Positions 1-12,000 of a stretch of 64,000 nt of DNA are shown in pieces. Source of the stretch: Haliclona indistincta. Taxonomy: Eukaryota > Porifera > Demospongiae > Haplosclerida > Chalinidae. How positions within the stretch are numbered: the first letter of the stretch is position 1; every line of letters starts with the position of its first letter. Below the pieces are notes generated by a model. That model ran no database searches, had not been told where the DNA came from, and was given only the letters and a program-made list of their open reading frames with translations. The stretch spans positions 6,508,087 through 6,572,086 of the forward strand of contig OZ024788.1 in the NCBI GenBank assembly GCA_964017065.1, read 5' to 3'. A program made the translations under genes and the position numbers.

Positions 1-76
1 TATTTTGCATACCTAAAGTGAAGCCGACAAGCACTCACTTTGACACTCTTATCAGTAGATGGTGTTGTGATGTAAG
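1..76 (-). pseudogene. Partial copy of MYRF-like DNA-binding exons, with internal deletion
   Basis: Bases 1-60 match 37997-38056 of the MYRF-like gene with one mismatch. That stretch covers most of exon 8 and the start of the following intron. Bases 61-76 then match 38343-38358, inside exon 5, exactly. The 286 bases between these two blocks in the intact gene (exons 6-7 and introns) are absent here. Because intron sequence is kept at one side, this is not a simple processed copy. It is either the end of a second MYRF-like locus lying left of the window or a small rearranged duplicate. The 16-base second block alone would be weak; its adjacency makes it credible. Confidence 0.7.
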
Positions 77-116
77 TCCAAAATACACTAATAATAGACC
101 ATCTCATGAATATTAA

Positions 117-1268
117 CCCTTTAATTACTAAATTATCCAGCTGAATTTTTAACCTCGTAAATGCTGACCACTTCTCTCGTGAATATCTCGTGTGTCTTTT
201 GGTCTCAAATTTGCGTCCTTTTACGCCAGTGAGTAGCCGCAATTGCCCACACTCAAGTCGGTCAATATGCCCCTCCCACTTCGAAAGTGAAGCCGATAAA
301 GTGCAACGACCTCTTCAAATTTTGCTCAAAGTTAGTACTTTGGGGCTGGCTGCTGAAAAGTACACACAAATAGGAGTGGTTTTGGTGAGTGCAAAATGTA
401 GCCCAGATCATAGAGAATGCACAAATATGTGTTTGCGAGCACCCTGAAGCCTAGCCTCGTACCCAGGCTCTCAGACGGGCTGCGTGGGTGGCTATTAGAG
501 AGCCTGGTACGCATTGCATGCGCATGCGTCAGATTCTGAAAAGCGCGGGTGAAAAATCGCAAGACACCGCCCTCGCCCCGCCTATATAAATTTATGCATT
601 AATGCGAACAACGCTGGAACTATTGTTTGGGATCCAACCACGCTCGGGCAAGCTGCTGCATCTACTTGGCCGCTTGTCCAGGTACACACGACCAAATTGT
701 GAGCAATTGGAGATCTGTCTAGACATAAAACGCTTACTTTGTCGAAATCAGGCCAAAATCGAGAATATTTGCCGCTCGTGGCGTTCGATATGGCTCGTAA
801 CAGTACAATGTTTCATCGTGGCATGCTTAGCCGGTCTAAACACCGCTGCTTCTGTGTTTTTTTCCTAACTAACAATGAGTATCCTGACATAAGCAAGAGT
901 GCACGGACATCAACAGTAGTTTACTGTAGTATACGGATTAACCATCAGATGGTTAATTTCGCGCATGCGCATGCAATGCGTACCAGGCTCTCTAATAGCC
1001 ACCCACTCAGCCCGTCCGAGAGCCTGGGTACGAGGCTACCTGAAGCCATAAAATGTCCGATTTTCTTGGCAGCCATTTTGTTTTTTCTAAAACGTTGTGA
1101 AATTTGCACTGAAGCCATAAAAATGCCGTCGCCATAACGTTTAGCGCAGGGGGCGCGCCGAAAACCGGTCAATTTTTTGCGGTCACTTGTATTCTTCAAT
1201 TTGGCTTAATTTTGGGATATTTTAACACTTTTTGATGGTGTCTGAAGTATGTATGTTGCCCAAAGGGG
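117..1268. mobile_element. piggyBac-like MITE, copy 1 (interrupted)
   Basis: Begins CCCTTTAATTACTAAATTATCC-like after TTAA (113-116) and ends before TTAA (1269-1272). TTAA target duplication and CCC...GGG ends are the hallmark of piggyBac transposons. It has no transposase, so it is non-autonomous. It is split by the Mutator-like MITE at 452-1038. Without that insertion it would be about 560 bases, like its sister copies at 1273-1861, 8193-8779, 10529-11108 and 18530-19066. Confidence 0.8.
452..1038. mobile_element. Mutator-like MITE (9-bp TSD) nested in piggyBac-like MITE
   Basis: A 587-base element with terminal inverted repeats of about 78 bases starting TAGCCTCGTACCCAGGC (two mismatches between ends). 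It is flanked by the 9-base duplication CCTGAAGCC at 443-451 and 1039-1047. The other copies of the host MITE read through this site without the insert, confirming the boundaries. Nine-base duplications are typical of Mutator-like transposons. No transposase is encoded. Confidence 0.88.
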
Positions 1269-1272
1269 TTAA

Positions 1273-1861
1273 CCCTTTAATTACTAAATTATCCAGCTGA
1301 AATTTTAACCTCGTAAATGCTGACCACTTCTCTCGTGAATATCTTGTGTGTCTTTTGTGCTACTGGTCTCAAATTTGCGTCTTTTTACGCCAGTGAGTAG
1401 CCGCAATTGCCCACACTCAAGTCGGTCAATATGCCCCTCCCACTTCGAAAGTGAAGCCGATAAAGTGCAACGACCTCGTCAAATTTTGCTCAAAGTTAGT
1501 ACTTTGGGGCTGGCTGCTGAAAAGTACACACAAATAGCAGTGGTTTTGGTGAGTGCAAAATGTAGCTCAGATCATAGAGAATGCACAAAAATGTGTTTGC
1601 GAGCACTCTGAAGCCATAGAATGTCCAAATTTTCTTGGCAGCCATTTTGGTTTTCCTAAAATGTTGTGAAATTTGCACTGAAGCCATAGAAATGCCGTCG
1701 CCATAACGTTTAGCGCAGGGGGCGCGCCGAAAACCGGTCAATTTTTTGCGGTCATTTGTATTCTTCAATTTGGCTTAATTTTGGGATATTTTAACACTTT
1801 TTGAGAAAGTTATGGTGTCTGAAGTATGTATGTTGAAAAGGCAACAATAGGGGTTAAAGGG
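1273..1861. mobile_element. piggyBac-like MITE, copy 2
   Basis: A full-length 589-base copy placed directly after copy 1, sharing the TTAA at 1269-1272 and ending at TTAA 1862-1865. Ends are CCCTTTAA and TTAAAGGG. Two copies sharing one TTAA suggest insertion of one into the target duplication of the other. Confidence 0.8.
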
Positions 1862-2053
1862 TTAAAGGGTTAATTAGCAAATTTTCGCGCCGCGCCTACT
1901 GGCGCATGGCCTGACCTAGTCTGGATTGCAATGATAACGGGGATTCCTCAATGCCATTGTAATTGCTGCACACTGCGCTGGTTTAAGCCATCGATGCTTG
2001 AATCGCGGTAGACTATTTTCATACTAGTTAAACAACGGACCGAGGGCAGTATG

Positions 2054-2055
2054 GA

Positions 2056-2088
<33 letters not shown>

Positions 2089-3065
2089 GAAAAACACACC
2101 ACATAAGGTGTACATGAAGATTTAAAATTAATGTTAATCAGTAGCAATTGTCCTTAGCATTAAGTCAATAGGAGAGCTTCCCTGACAAATGTTAACAGTG
2201 CTTGATGACAGCAGGAAATCTCTTAATACTATAGCACATCTCTCGTCATCAGTGGAATATTCTTTTAAATAAGTACGACCACAGAAAATATTGTGTCCAG
2301 AGAAAGTATAAGCCAAATCTTCGGTAAAGATCAGTTTGACCAAAGTGTTTGAGTTGTTTTTTGCATTTTTGATAAATTTGAGCGATCTTGAAGAAACCAA
2401 GTTATAAATACTTTGGAATCTAGCACATCGATGCAGGATACCGGTATGCGTTCTAGGAGGTAATCTCCAGATACGCCGCAGACAGTTGTTTAATACAACC
2501 TCTAAACTCCTTAGACCAGGAGAAGAAATATTCCAAAGTTCGCAACCATACAGAGCTAGACAATAATTATGATGAAAACAGATATGTCATAGGAATCGGC
2601 CCGATATTTGGAAAAGTAGAAAATAAGCTATTAGCAGCCCTGGATAAATAACGAGATTTTAGCAGAATATCTTCATCGTCACAGAGATTATACTTTAGCT
2701 TGTTACCCAAGTGCACGACGGTATTAGAAAATTGGAGAGGCGAGTCACAGAAGAGGAAATTAGAATTAATATTGTCAAAATCAGATACACCCAAACGAAA
2801 ATTAATAAGCTAAGTCTTGAGAGGATTGAAATGTAGACCAAGACAACTACCATGTGATTCACAAGTAGCAAGAAGGGTGCGTAATGCAGAGGCAGAAGGT
2901 GCCAAAAGCACGCGTATGCAAGGGCGCCTGCATAATGGCTATTCCAAAAATAACCAACTCCAGTAGACTCAAGCTTCAAAAGCAGCTCATCTAGATAAAT
3001 AGAGAACAATACAGGTGACAAAACACCACCCTGGCAATATGGCAGGTGGGAAATCCAATTAGAAT
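2054..3065 (-). mobile_element. 5'-truncated LINE (non-LTR retrotransposon), decayed
   Basis: The minus strand encodes the later part of a reverse transcriptase: QGGVLSPVLFSIYLDELL near 3020, then a YAD-type catalytic box near 2920, then thumb/C-terminal sequence with RYLSRAANSLFSTF near 2630. Frames shift several times, so it is dead. The 3' end carries an AAT microsatellite tail (2055-2090), as in CR1/L2-like elements. The boundary near 3065 is approximate. The same family recurs at 19217-19390 and as 3' fragments at 10455-11860. Confidence 0.8.
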
Positions 3066-3788
3066 ATGCACGAGGGCATGAATATGCACGAGGGCAATCC
3101 AATTAGAGCCCCGAGGGGTCTAATTGGATTGCACGAGTGGATATTCGAGGGACCGTTGTTTAACGTGTTTGTATCGCACGTCATGGGCGTATCCCGTGCA
3201 TTGTACTGTTTTTAGTATCGCTTGTGCTATTTTTAGTATCACAGGTGCTATAGTAAAGACCACAATGGAACCCACTAGCATAAGGAATCTTAAGCGGTAT
3301 ATAAAGCGCACGCAATAGTGCTCTGTACGTTCCGGTAGGGCTATTGACCTACCTCAACCACGTGGTCAACACTGTACCACGTTTAAAAATTTTGGGCTAC
3401 CCACGTGGTCAACACTGTACCACGTTTAAAAATTTTGGGCTACTTGCTCTTTCCGCAGATATTGTCTGTTCCTTCAGACAATATCTGCACCCGGGCAATA
3501 TATTCCATATTGCCCTGCAGTTGGGGCAGTATGGAATATATTGTCCTGGCGGTGCCTTTGATACGCCCACGGGGTGGGATACAAGATAGCATCGTCAACA
3601 GCACGACTGTTAGCCACTGTAGCTGTTCTGTCATAGCCTGTAATATTATTCACGATCAAACCCAGCCCACGATCCATGAATATTAATTACTGCTCAAGAT
3701 CTTGAGCAGTAGAATCTGATTGGTCGGTTGGGAAACTAGACCCGTCCACCACCCACTCAATAGGCGGGGAGGGGCAGCGACCAGATAG
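3066..3788. repeat. Repeat-rich spacer without a gene
   Basis: No gene seen. It holds a 43-base unit repeated in tandem at 3358-3400 and 3401-3443, a small hairpin with arms reading ATCCAATTAG and CTAATTGGAT near 3099-3129, and palindromic AATATATTCCATATTG-type sequence near 3496-3545. Open frames here are short and unrelated to known proteins. Confidence 0.5.
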
Positions 3789-3796
3789 GCCTGACC

Positions 3797-6002
3797 CGAG
3801 GGGTCCGACACTGCGTGATTTCGCGTACGAGATTTCACTGATTTCAGAGTGATTTCACTGGTTTAATTAAGCGTGGGTGTTAGTATACGGGAAAATGGTT
3901 AGTATACGGGGAAAATACGGTGATTTCACCCATGATTTCAAGATTTCAACTGTGATTTCACCAGTCAGCGTACGAGATTTCACTGGAGTCCCGTTATGGG
4001 AAGACATCCGGTCGGGGTCAAAGGTCGAAATTTAACCCGTTTTGCACGGATTTTAACTTAATCTTTTTTGCTAGAGTAGGTGCTCAACGTTGCCCGAGTT
4101 GTTGCCGTTTCTCACTATGCAGACAGCAGCTGGAGTGGTTGTCACCAGTGTGCACAAGCAAGCTGAGTTCATTTGGCTTGGGAGAGGACCTTGGAAGGCG
4201 GAAGAACACGAAGAATCAGACTGGTTGTGCTTTTGAGTATAGTATATACGTATAACTGCATGGACTAGAGTAGCAGTGCCTCAGAATCTGTGTTGGTAAG
4301 TAATATAAAATTCTTGGCTGTAATATAATACTGGCATCCAGCTGTAGGATAAGGTGTGGGCTTGATCACTGAATGAGTAACGGCTGCAGTGTCTTGTTAA
4401 AGAGTGGAATTGACAGTAGCAACCGTATATATACACCACTGAAACATAATATTTTGCATACATTGGAAGGCTTGCTCCACCCGCTAATACACGTAGTCGC
4501 ATTTGAATAATGTAACACTGAAAACTTCCATTCTTGCAATCTTAGCCGCCAGATTGGTACTACTACAATGCACACAAACTGATTATTATGATAGTATTAT
4601 GATAAACTTCTCATGCAAATTAGATGCAAGCACCTCTGTGAAGAAAGACATCAAGCAAATAATTATTGTATCATCGACAGTGTAATGGAGTGCTGAGTCA
4701 TATCGTAGCGTGTTAATAGCATGCAGTGAATCTTCTTGACCTCTTCAGCTAGTGTGATGTGTTACCAATTACTGAGAATTACAAAGAAATTCTTATACAT
4801 GCAAGTGATGGAGGTACCAGTGACTCAGTAAATTTCTCAGGTAAGCAAAACCAGAAATTAAGCAACACATACTGATCAGATGATAATGAGGATGAATGCA
4901 CATGAATACTAATAGTTGGAGTTATGAACATGAAAGTTTTGTATGAAAATACAGTCATACAATTGTTTTTTTGCTGAGAGAATAGACTGGACTACAAGCA
5001 CATGGTTAGAGCATCTTCGATGTAAATTAATAGGAATCCTGTGTTCTGGTGGTATCATTCTATGATAGAACAGAGACATGTACATGTGGACTGGTAAATT
5101 GCACAAGCACTTACCATCAATGGTAACAGGAATTTCTGTGTGAGAGACTGCGGCACCATTGGACTTGATCCCGGAAAGGATCAATGTTTTAGTGTTCGAA
5201 CAAATAGCACCATTGGGCTTGATTCTTTTGTTAGTCAGTCAGTTGGTTGGGAGGGAGAGAGATATTGGTTAGTTAGTTTATTGTTACTACAGGGCAGGAA
5301 AAGTCACTAACCAGCATAATTATTGTGTACCCAACTCACTCAAACAGCACACCTCTTCACCATAAAGTACTGCTAGTATACGTGTATTGACATAACTACA
5401 CAAGTACCTTGTGGTAAAGACTTCATTTTGCACAGATTGGATGAAGGCCGCTCTTATTGACCCCTCATACAATAGTACATGCACATGAATGACACCGCAC
5501 TGAGCGGCTGGTAGTCTGTTTCTACATTATAGTCATCAAGGTATGGTACGGTATTTAAGCTCACTAGACTCCAGGCTCATACTGACACTGCTGGAGAACC
5601 CACCATTCTCACTGGATATCACAGTATGTTGCTACTGTCAATTCCACTCTTTAACAAGACACTGCAGCCGTTACTCATTCAGTGATCAAGCCCACACCTT
5701 ATCCTACAGCTGGATGCCAGTATTATATTACAGCCAAGAATTCTATATTACTTACCAACACAGATTCTGAGGCACTGCTACTCTAGTCCATGCAGTTATA
5801 CGTATATACTATACTCAAAAGCACAACCAGTCTGATTCTTCGTGTTCTTCCGCCTTCCAAGGTCCTCTCCCAAGCCAAATGAACTCAGCTTGCTTGTGCA
5901 TATTGAGTTAAAATCCGTGCAAAACGGGTTAAATTTCGACCTTTGACCCCGACCGGATGTCTTCCCATAACGGGACTCATTTCACTTGTGTCGGACCCCT
6001 CG
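3797..6002. mobile_element. 2.2-kb foldback element with 8-bp TSD
   Basis: Ends are CGAGGGGTCCGACAC and its complement, flanked by the direct repeat GCCTGACC at 3789-3796 and 6003-6010. Long inverted arms run 3797-about 4430 and about 5625-6002. The left arm has about 95 extra bases near 4057-4150 and a cluster of GATTTCAC-like short repeats (3818-3975). The 1.2-kb interior has no recognisable protein. An 8-base duplication suggests hAT-like transposition. Confidence 0.75.
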
Positions 6003-6053
6003 GCCTGACCAATGCAAATTGGCTTGCTACGCCTCTGCTCTTCTCTGTCCGTC

Positions 6054-9000
6054 ATGGCTCTCACTACAGTACAAGGTAAGACCACACTATCTCTGTTGAT
6101 CCGTCTGTCATAATGTCGTGTCCTGTGCTCAGATTTCAATGTCGACTCAGTTTCGTTTCATCTTCTAAAAGCCAAGTTTCCCTCTCACAAGTGGAAATCT
6201 CTCGCCAGTGGTCTGCGGGTTGCTAGTCTCGTTCCAAGTATCGAAACTAACAATGTGAAGGACACGGTTGGAATGCTTCAAGAGCTAATCTCCCGGTGGG
6301 TAGGCAGCACTGCCGGCAACCAGTGGGTCATGTTGATTGATGCTGTCAAGATGTGTGACGAGCCTGCTGTGGCTCAGGAGCTAGCTACAGCTGTTTGTTG
6401 CCCTCTAGCTCGCTCAGGTGCTACAACAGGTATTAATAGTAATCCTGAGTTGTCTTGTTAGCATTGTGTTTCATGACTTGGTGAAGTATTTACCTAGCTA
6501 AGGGAGGGTGGGGTAATTCCGGACACACTTCTGGTTGTCGAAGTAGCGAGCTTGGTTTTCGACAGCAGAAAAACGTACAATAACAAAAACAACAGCGTAC
6601 TGGAACTTTATCTATGTGCTATCTCGCCGACAATCAAACAGAATCTTGTGTCGTATATAAGTCAGGTCTACAACTCATGTTAGTGCTGTTTCTCTTGTAT
6701 TGATGCTCAGCGAGGCTACTAAAAGAAATCAACAACTCGATGGTACAAGGTAGCCTCGTCCCCAGGCCCCCAAAACAAATAGTCAAGAAGCAATTATATT
6801 GGGCGTAACGGGGGTGGGGCGAAAATTATAACCGAGAAGTAGGGGCTGGTGACTGGGCTTTAGCTCATTCGGAACAGTACGCCAGCATTCCGGCGTACTG
6901 GAACGTTCAATTATGACGTCAATAATTAAATTTTGTGGTAGATGATGCTATTGTACAGGGCGCTAAACAAGTTTTTTTGCCGGTGTATCGGCCACCAAAA
7001 CGTTCGTTAAACAGTGTTGTCCAGAAGGTTGCCATCGGCTGTTTCACGTCGCTTTTTCAGCTCTGCGGGTTACCTTCAGTTTCTCCATCAAACTGTTTCT
7101 GAGCTCTTCTGCCTCGCGTTCAAGCTTCTGAATTCTTTCTAGAGAAGAAAAGCATGGCCAAGCTTTTACAGATGTAGCTGGTTGTTGTAGACTGCACGCC
7201 CACGAGAATGTAAATCGATCTTTGCAACTTTAGCCCCGCCCACCACATTCCAATGTTCCTTGCGTTGTGAAGCCGAGTCACCAGACCTTTCCTTGGAATG
7301 GGCTGGGGACCAGACTAAGTACAGGCTGGTGAAGGAAAAGCGTTTCCGCCGATATACAAGATAAATTGTCGCTATCAACAGAGAACAAACGATTCGCCGT
7401 GCTATGTTTATTATTCTACGATAGCTTGATGGTATAGCTATAATAAGAATGGCTTACTGCAGTCGCTGGCCCTTATGCAGCGAAACAAAACCCGAGTGTC
7501 AGAAATTACCCCGTGTCCAGAATTACCCCGCCCTCCCTTACCATTAGAATGTACAAATAGGGTGGTAATGCGAGCTGACCACTTAATGAGATTCATGCAT
7601 CTCTGCCGCCGGATGAGTAAACTACAGGTATCCAGTTTGTCTTGTGATTTTCTACAACATGCAGTATGCTAGCTGTTCCAAACTAGCAGTTTTTTCTGGC
7701 ATGTCAAAGTTTACAACCATGTACTAAACTCTGAGCATGAGTTGGCCACTCCCACTTCAGAACTGAAGCCACTAAGTGCTGCGACCTCGTCATTTTCAGC
7801 CAATTTTGGTCTTCATTTAGCACTGGTGAAACTTGGTGGTGTCCAGGTGAGCAAACAGCACAGTTTAGACCATATTCTATGCCAAAGTATGCATTTCCAG
7901 GCATCCTGTAGCCCCAAAAATGCTAAAAGCGGCAAGGGGCTCTGCCCCTTCAAACCCCAGGTTAAAGGAAGGATATAAAATCTACCCGTCCGATATGTTT
8001 AGTGGGGAGGGCACGATGAAAAACAGTGGGTTTTTTCAGGTAATTTGCAATTAAACTTGATTTGACTTTTCTAGAGCACTTTCTATTTATGACGTCTAGA
8101 GTAGGTGGAGTCTATTATGACACCAAAAGGCGTCATTAGGGGTTAACCTGGATTTCATCGCGCATAAATATATGCGCGTCGCGGTAAAAGGGTTAATTAC
8201 TAAATTATCCAGCTGAAATTTTAACCTCGTAAATGCTGACCACTTCTCTCGTGAATATCTCGTGTGTCTTTTGTGCTACTGGTCTCAAATTTGCGTCCTT
8301 TTACGCCAGTGAGTAGCCGCAATTGCCCACACTCAAGTCGGTCGATATGCCCCTCCCACTTCGCAAGTGAAGCCGATAAAGTGCAACGACCTCGTCAAAT
8401 TTTGCTCAAAGTTAGTACTTTGGGGCTGGCTACTGAAAAGTACACACAAATAGCAGTGGTTTTGGTGAGTGCAAAATGTAGCCCAGATCATAGAGAATGC
8501 ACAAAAATGTGTTTGCGAGCACCCTGAAGCCATAAATGTCCAAATTTTCTTGGCAGCCATTTTGTTTTTCCTGAAATGTTGTGAAATTTGCACTGAAGCC
8601 ATAGAAATGCAGTCACCATAACGTTTGGCGCAGGGGGGTGCACCGAAAACCGGTCAATTTTTGCGGTTATTTGTATTCTTCAATTTGGCTTAATTTTGGG
8701 ATATTTTAACACTTTTTGATAAAGTTATGGTGTCTGAAGTATGTATGTCGCCAAATGGCGACAATTGGGGGTTAAAGGGTTAATCTTCAACTATCCTATC
8801 AACTTCAACTATGTTTGTTGTAGCTACAGCTATTGGTTGCCCTCTAGCTCGCTCAGGTACTACAACAGATATTGAGACAAAGCTTGATAGTAACCTCCTG
8901 TTGCCGTATATTGGGAGTTTTCATCTATAAACAGTTACGTTGGTTATAATCTCGTGGTTAGTAGCTTTATCGTTTTTGCTATGATGAAGCTACTAACCAC

Positions 9001-12000
9001 GAGATTATTATGCCACGCGGAAGTCGTGGCATATTTAAGGTTGGCACGAAAACAAGATGGTGGATACACCAGACTGAAAACGAGTTAATCATGTATTTCT
9101 CTTCTGTCGTAAAATCTCACGATATTTTAATCACCTGGTGTTCATTCTGATGGGTAAGCGCTTGCTATGAGTCCATCAAGTCCATCAAAAAACATGTTGG
9201 TACGACAGAAAAACAACAAAATAGTGTCTCGTCAGGAGGCAAAATTACGGCACGCTCATATCTTCGCCGCACGGCGATTCTAACCGTCTGAGGCGTCTTA
9301 GAAGATTTTTTCGATGCCAAAGAGACCTTTAGTAACAGCAGAAACGAAGTCTAAGGTGGTAAACCAGAGTTCTCGTGATCACCCGTTTGTTCATCTTCTT
9401 GTTCTTCAGGGAGTCTAGCACAGTAGTGAGCGAACCAAACGCAACTAAACTTACTTAGAGTATGATACCATACAAGATCAAAGGCGCCGACAGTGCTCTA
9501 TATTCCATAGTACGCACTGCCCATTGTTCAAACAGTGCTCTATTTTCCAAAACCCATTGTTCTACAGTGCTCTATTTTCCACCTCAGTGCTCTATCTACC
9601 AGGTGTTAACATGCCGATATGCAGTGAATTTAATTACAAAATACATGCGATGAAACACAAACAACTTTCATTTTGATAAAACACTAAAACAATGTCGAAC
9701 AGAGACTATTCAGTGTCTTTAACAGCGATCAAAAGGCCAGAAGAAAGCTAGATGGAGGGCCACGCCGTTAGCAATGTAGCCTGGTGACGTCAGGTTTATC
9801 CAGGGCGCTACAGCTTCTCAAAGACAGGATGAAACCGGAAAGTAGCTACATGGCAGCGTAGCAAGTAGCTCGGCGTCACTGCTGATGTACGTTTGATGGA
9901 TACTTTCATCCACGAGGTTCGGTGAAGTCGTTCCTCACTGATTCATGATTCCTTCATAGCTTTAGCCCACTGGTAGTGGTAGTTAGATAAATAAGACACG
10001 TCTTCTTTTCTGGTGTTGAATTCTCTGCTCCTATCATATTCCCAAGTCGAAATCACAGCGCTCTCGTCCACAGCTACCTTCCACCATGTGCTCGTGTAAC
10101 GATTTCCGTAAAATTCCGTAAATTCCCATAATGGTAGCGTTTATACTGGACTGTCTTCGGCCTGCTAGCAGTATCCCTTATGGTAATTGTACAAGGTCAC
10201 ACTCTAAACCTGTTAAAGCACCGCTCTTCTCGTGCTCTACGCAATATAATAGCACTCGGGTCGTGTCTCGAGACAAATAGAGCACTCGCCTTCTGCTCAT
10301 GCTCTATTTGCCTCTCGCCACGCCCCTCGTGCTATTATATTGCGTAGAGCACTCGGAGCGGTGCTTTAACTAGTACACAGAAGCAACGCTACCTATGACC
10401 ATCAGTGCACCTGATATCTATTTAAACCTAAAACACTAGCAGAAGCGATTTTTGTTAAGTAACAATTGTTCTTAACATTAAATCAATAGTCGTACTTCCT
10501 TGGCAAACGAAGTACGACTATTGATTTACCTTTAATTACTAAGTTATCTTGCTGGAATTTTAACCTCGTAAATGTTGACCAATTCTCTCGCGAATAACTC
10601 GTGTGTCCTTTGTGCTACTGGTCTCAAATTTCCGTCCTTTTTCGCCAGTGAGTAGCCGCAATTGCTCACACTCATGTCAATCAATATGCTCCTCCCACTT
10701 CAGAAGTCAAGCCAATAAAGTGCAGCGACCTCGTCAAATTTTGCTCAAAAGTTAGTACTTTGGGGCTGGCTAATGAAAAGTACATACAAATAGCAGTGGT
10801 TTAGGTGAGTGCAATATGTAGCCCCCAGATCATAGAGAATATAAAAAATGTTTTCCGAGCGTCCTGAAGCTGTAAAATGTTCAAAATGTTTAAAATTTTG
10901 TTTAATGTTGTGAATTTTGCACAGAAGCCATAGAAGTGCCATGCGCCAATACGTTTCGTGGAGGTCTGGCGCCGAAAAACACTGGATTTTTTAATGGTTT
11001 TTGTATTCTTTAATTTAGCTTAATTTCGGAATATTTTAGCACTTTTGGATAAATTTATGGTGTTTGAAGTATGTATGACGCTAAATCACGTCATTAGGGC
11101 ACAAAGGGTTAAGAACAATTGCTACTGATTAATATTAATTAAGGTGACGGGTAACAGTTGTGCCCACGCATATCCCACCGCCCTCAATGCCCACGCAAAT
11201 CATAGACTCTAACCGCGAACTGCCCCACATGCGTGGGCAATTCGCGGTTAGAGTCTATGGTAGTGATCTGGAAGCAGTTGTAAAACGGAGTGCCAAATTT
11301 TAGCCAGAATGTAAGCAAGTAATCGCTTTAACTAGGTTAATGCAGTTGTACAATTGTAGGCGGAGGGCAGCGGACTATAAACTTGGCTGAGAGTTTGTTT
11401 GTTTGTTTGTAAGTTATGGGTCGAAATGTCGTGAAAAGGCTGTAAAATGGCGAGCGTTTCAAGACTATTTTGCGTTTTACTCAGTGCCAGTTGCCCAGGC
11501 GTCCAAGTTAATAGTCTACTGCCCTCCGGAGGATGCTAACCCATCAGAAGACGATGGGCTCTGTAGCGACACTGTTACAGCGCGCGCGAAAAGTGGCACC
11601 CCGTTTTGCAGTCTACTATCTCTCCAATTGTGCCTGTTGTCGCTGAGTTGCATAGTACCCAGCGTTGAATATAGCTCAAGAGAGAAAGAACAGTGTTTAG
11701 CGTCTTCATTGATGGCCTTCACAGCGCTCTAGCGTGTTCATATTTTGCACAGTGCATAAAAACATTTTTGTGAATATTAATTAGGCGAACTGTTAGCCGT
11801 CACCTTAATCTTAAATTTAAATTACACCTTATGTGGTGCTTTTTAATACACCTTAATACAAGCGCACCTCAGTACAAATTGCTTGGAATGCGAGTGCTGC
11901 TGCCACTAGCAGTGTTCACAGCAGACGACGAGCAAGTCTTCACTGTTACACTGGATTTGCCTGTTCAGGCTTGTAGGAATGGTAGCTTAAGCTTAGCTAA

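Larger units (their letters stand above)
10455..11860 (+). mobile_element. LINE 3' fragments interrupted by two MITEs
   Basis: Bases 11109-11142 and 11805-11860 match the 3' untranslated end of the LINE at 2054-3065 (ACAATTGCTACTGATTAA and ACACCTTATGTGGTG), here on the plus strand. 10455-10508 is a short inverted piece of the same 3' end. The LINE end is interrupted by MITE copy 4 (10529-11108) and by the TTAA element at 11143-11804. Confidence 0.6.

Noticed and set aside
190..1768. Recurrent small ORFs such as SNLRPFTPVSSRNCPHS
   Set aside because: They recur in each MITE copy at the same place with stops and shifts and no family match. They are non-coding MITE sequence.
3358..3443. CRISPR-like direct repeat
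   Set aside because: Only two abutting 43-base units with no spacers, in a eukaryotic context.
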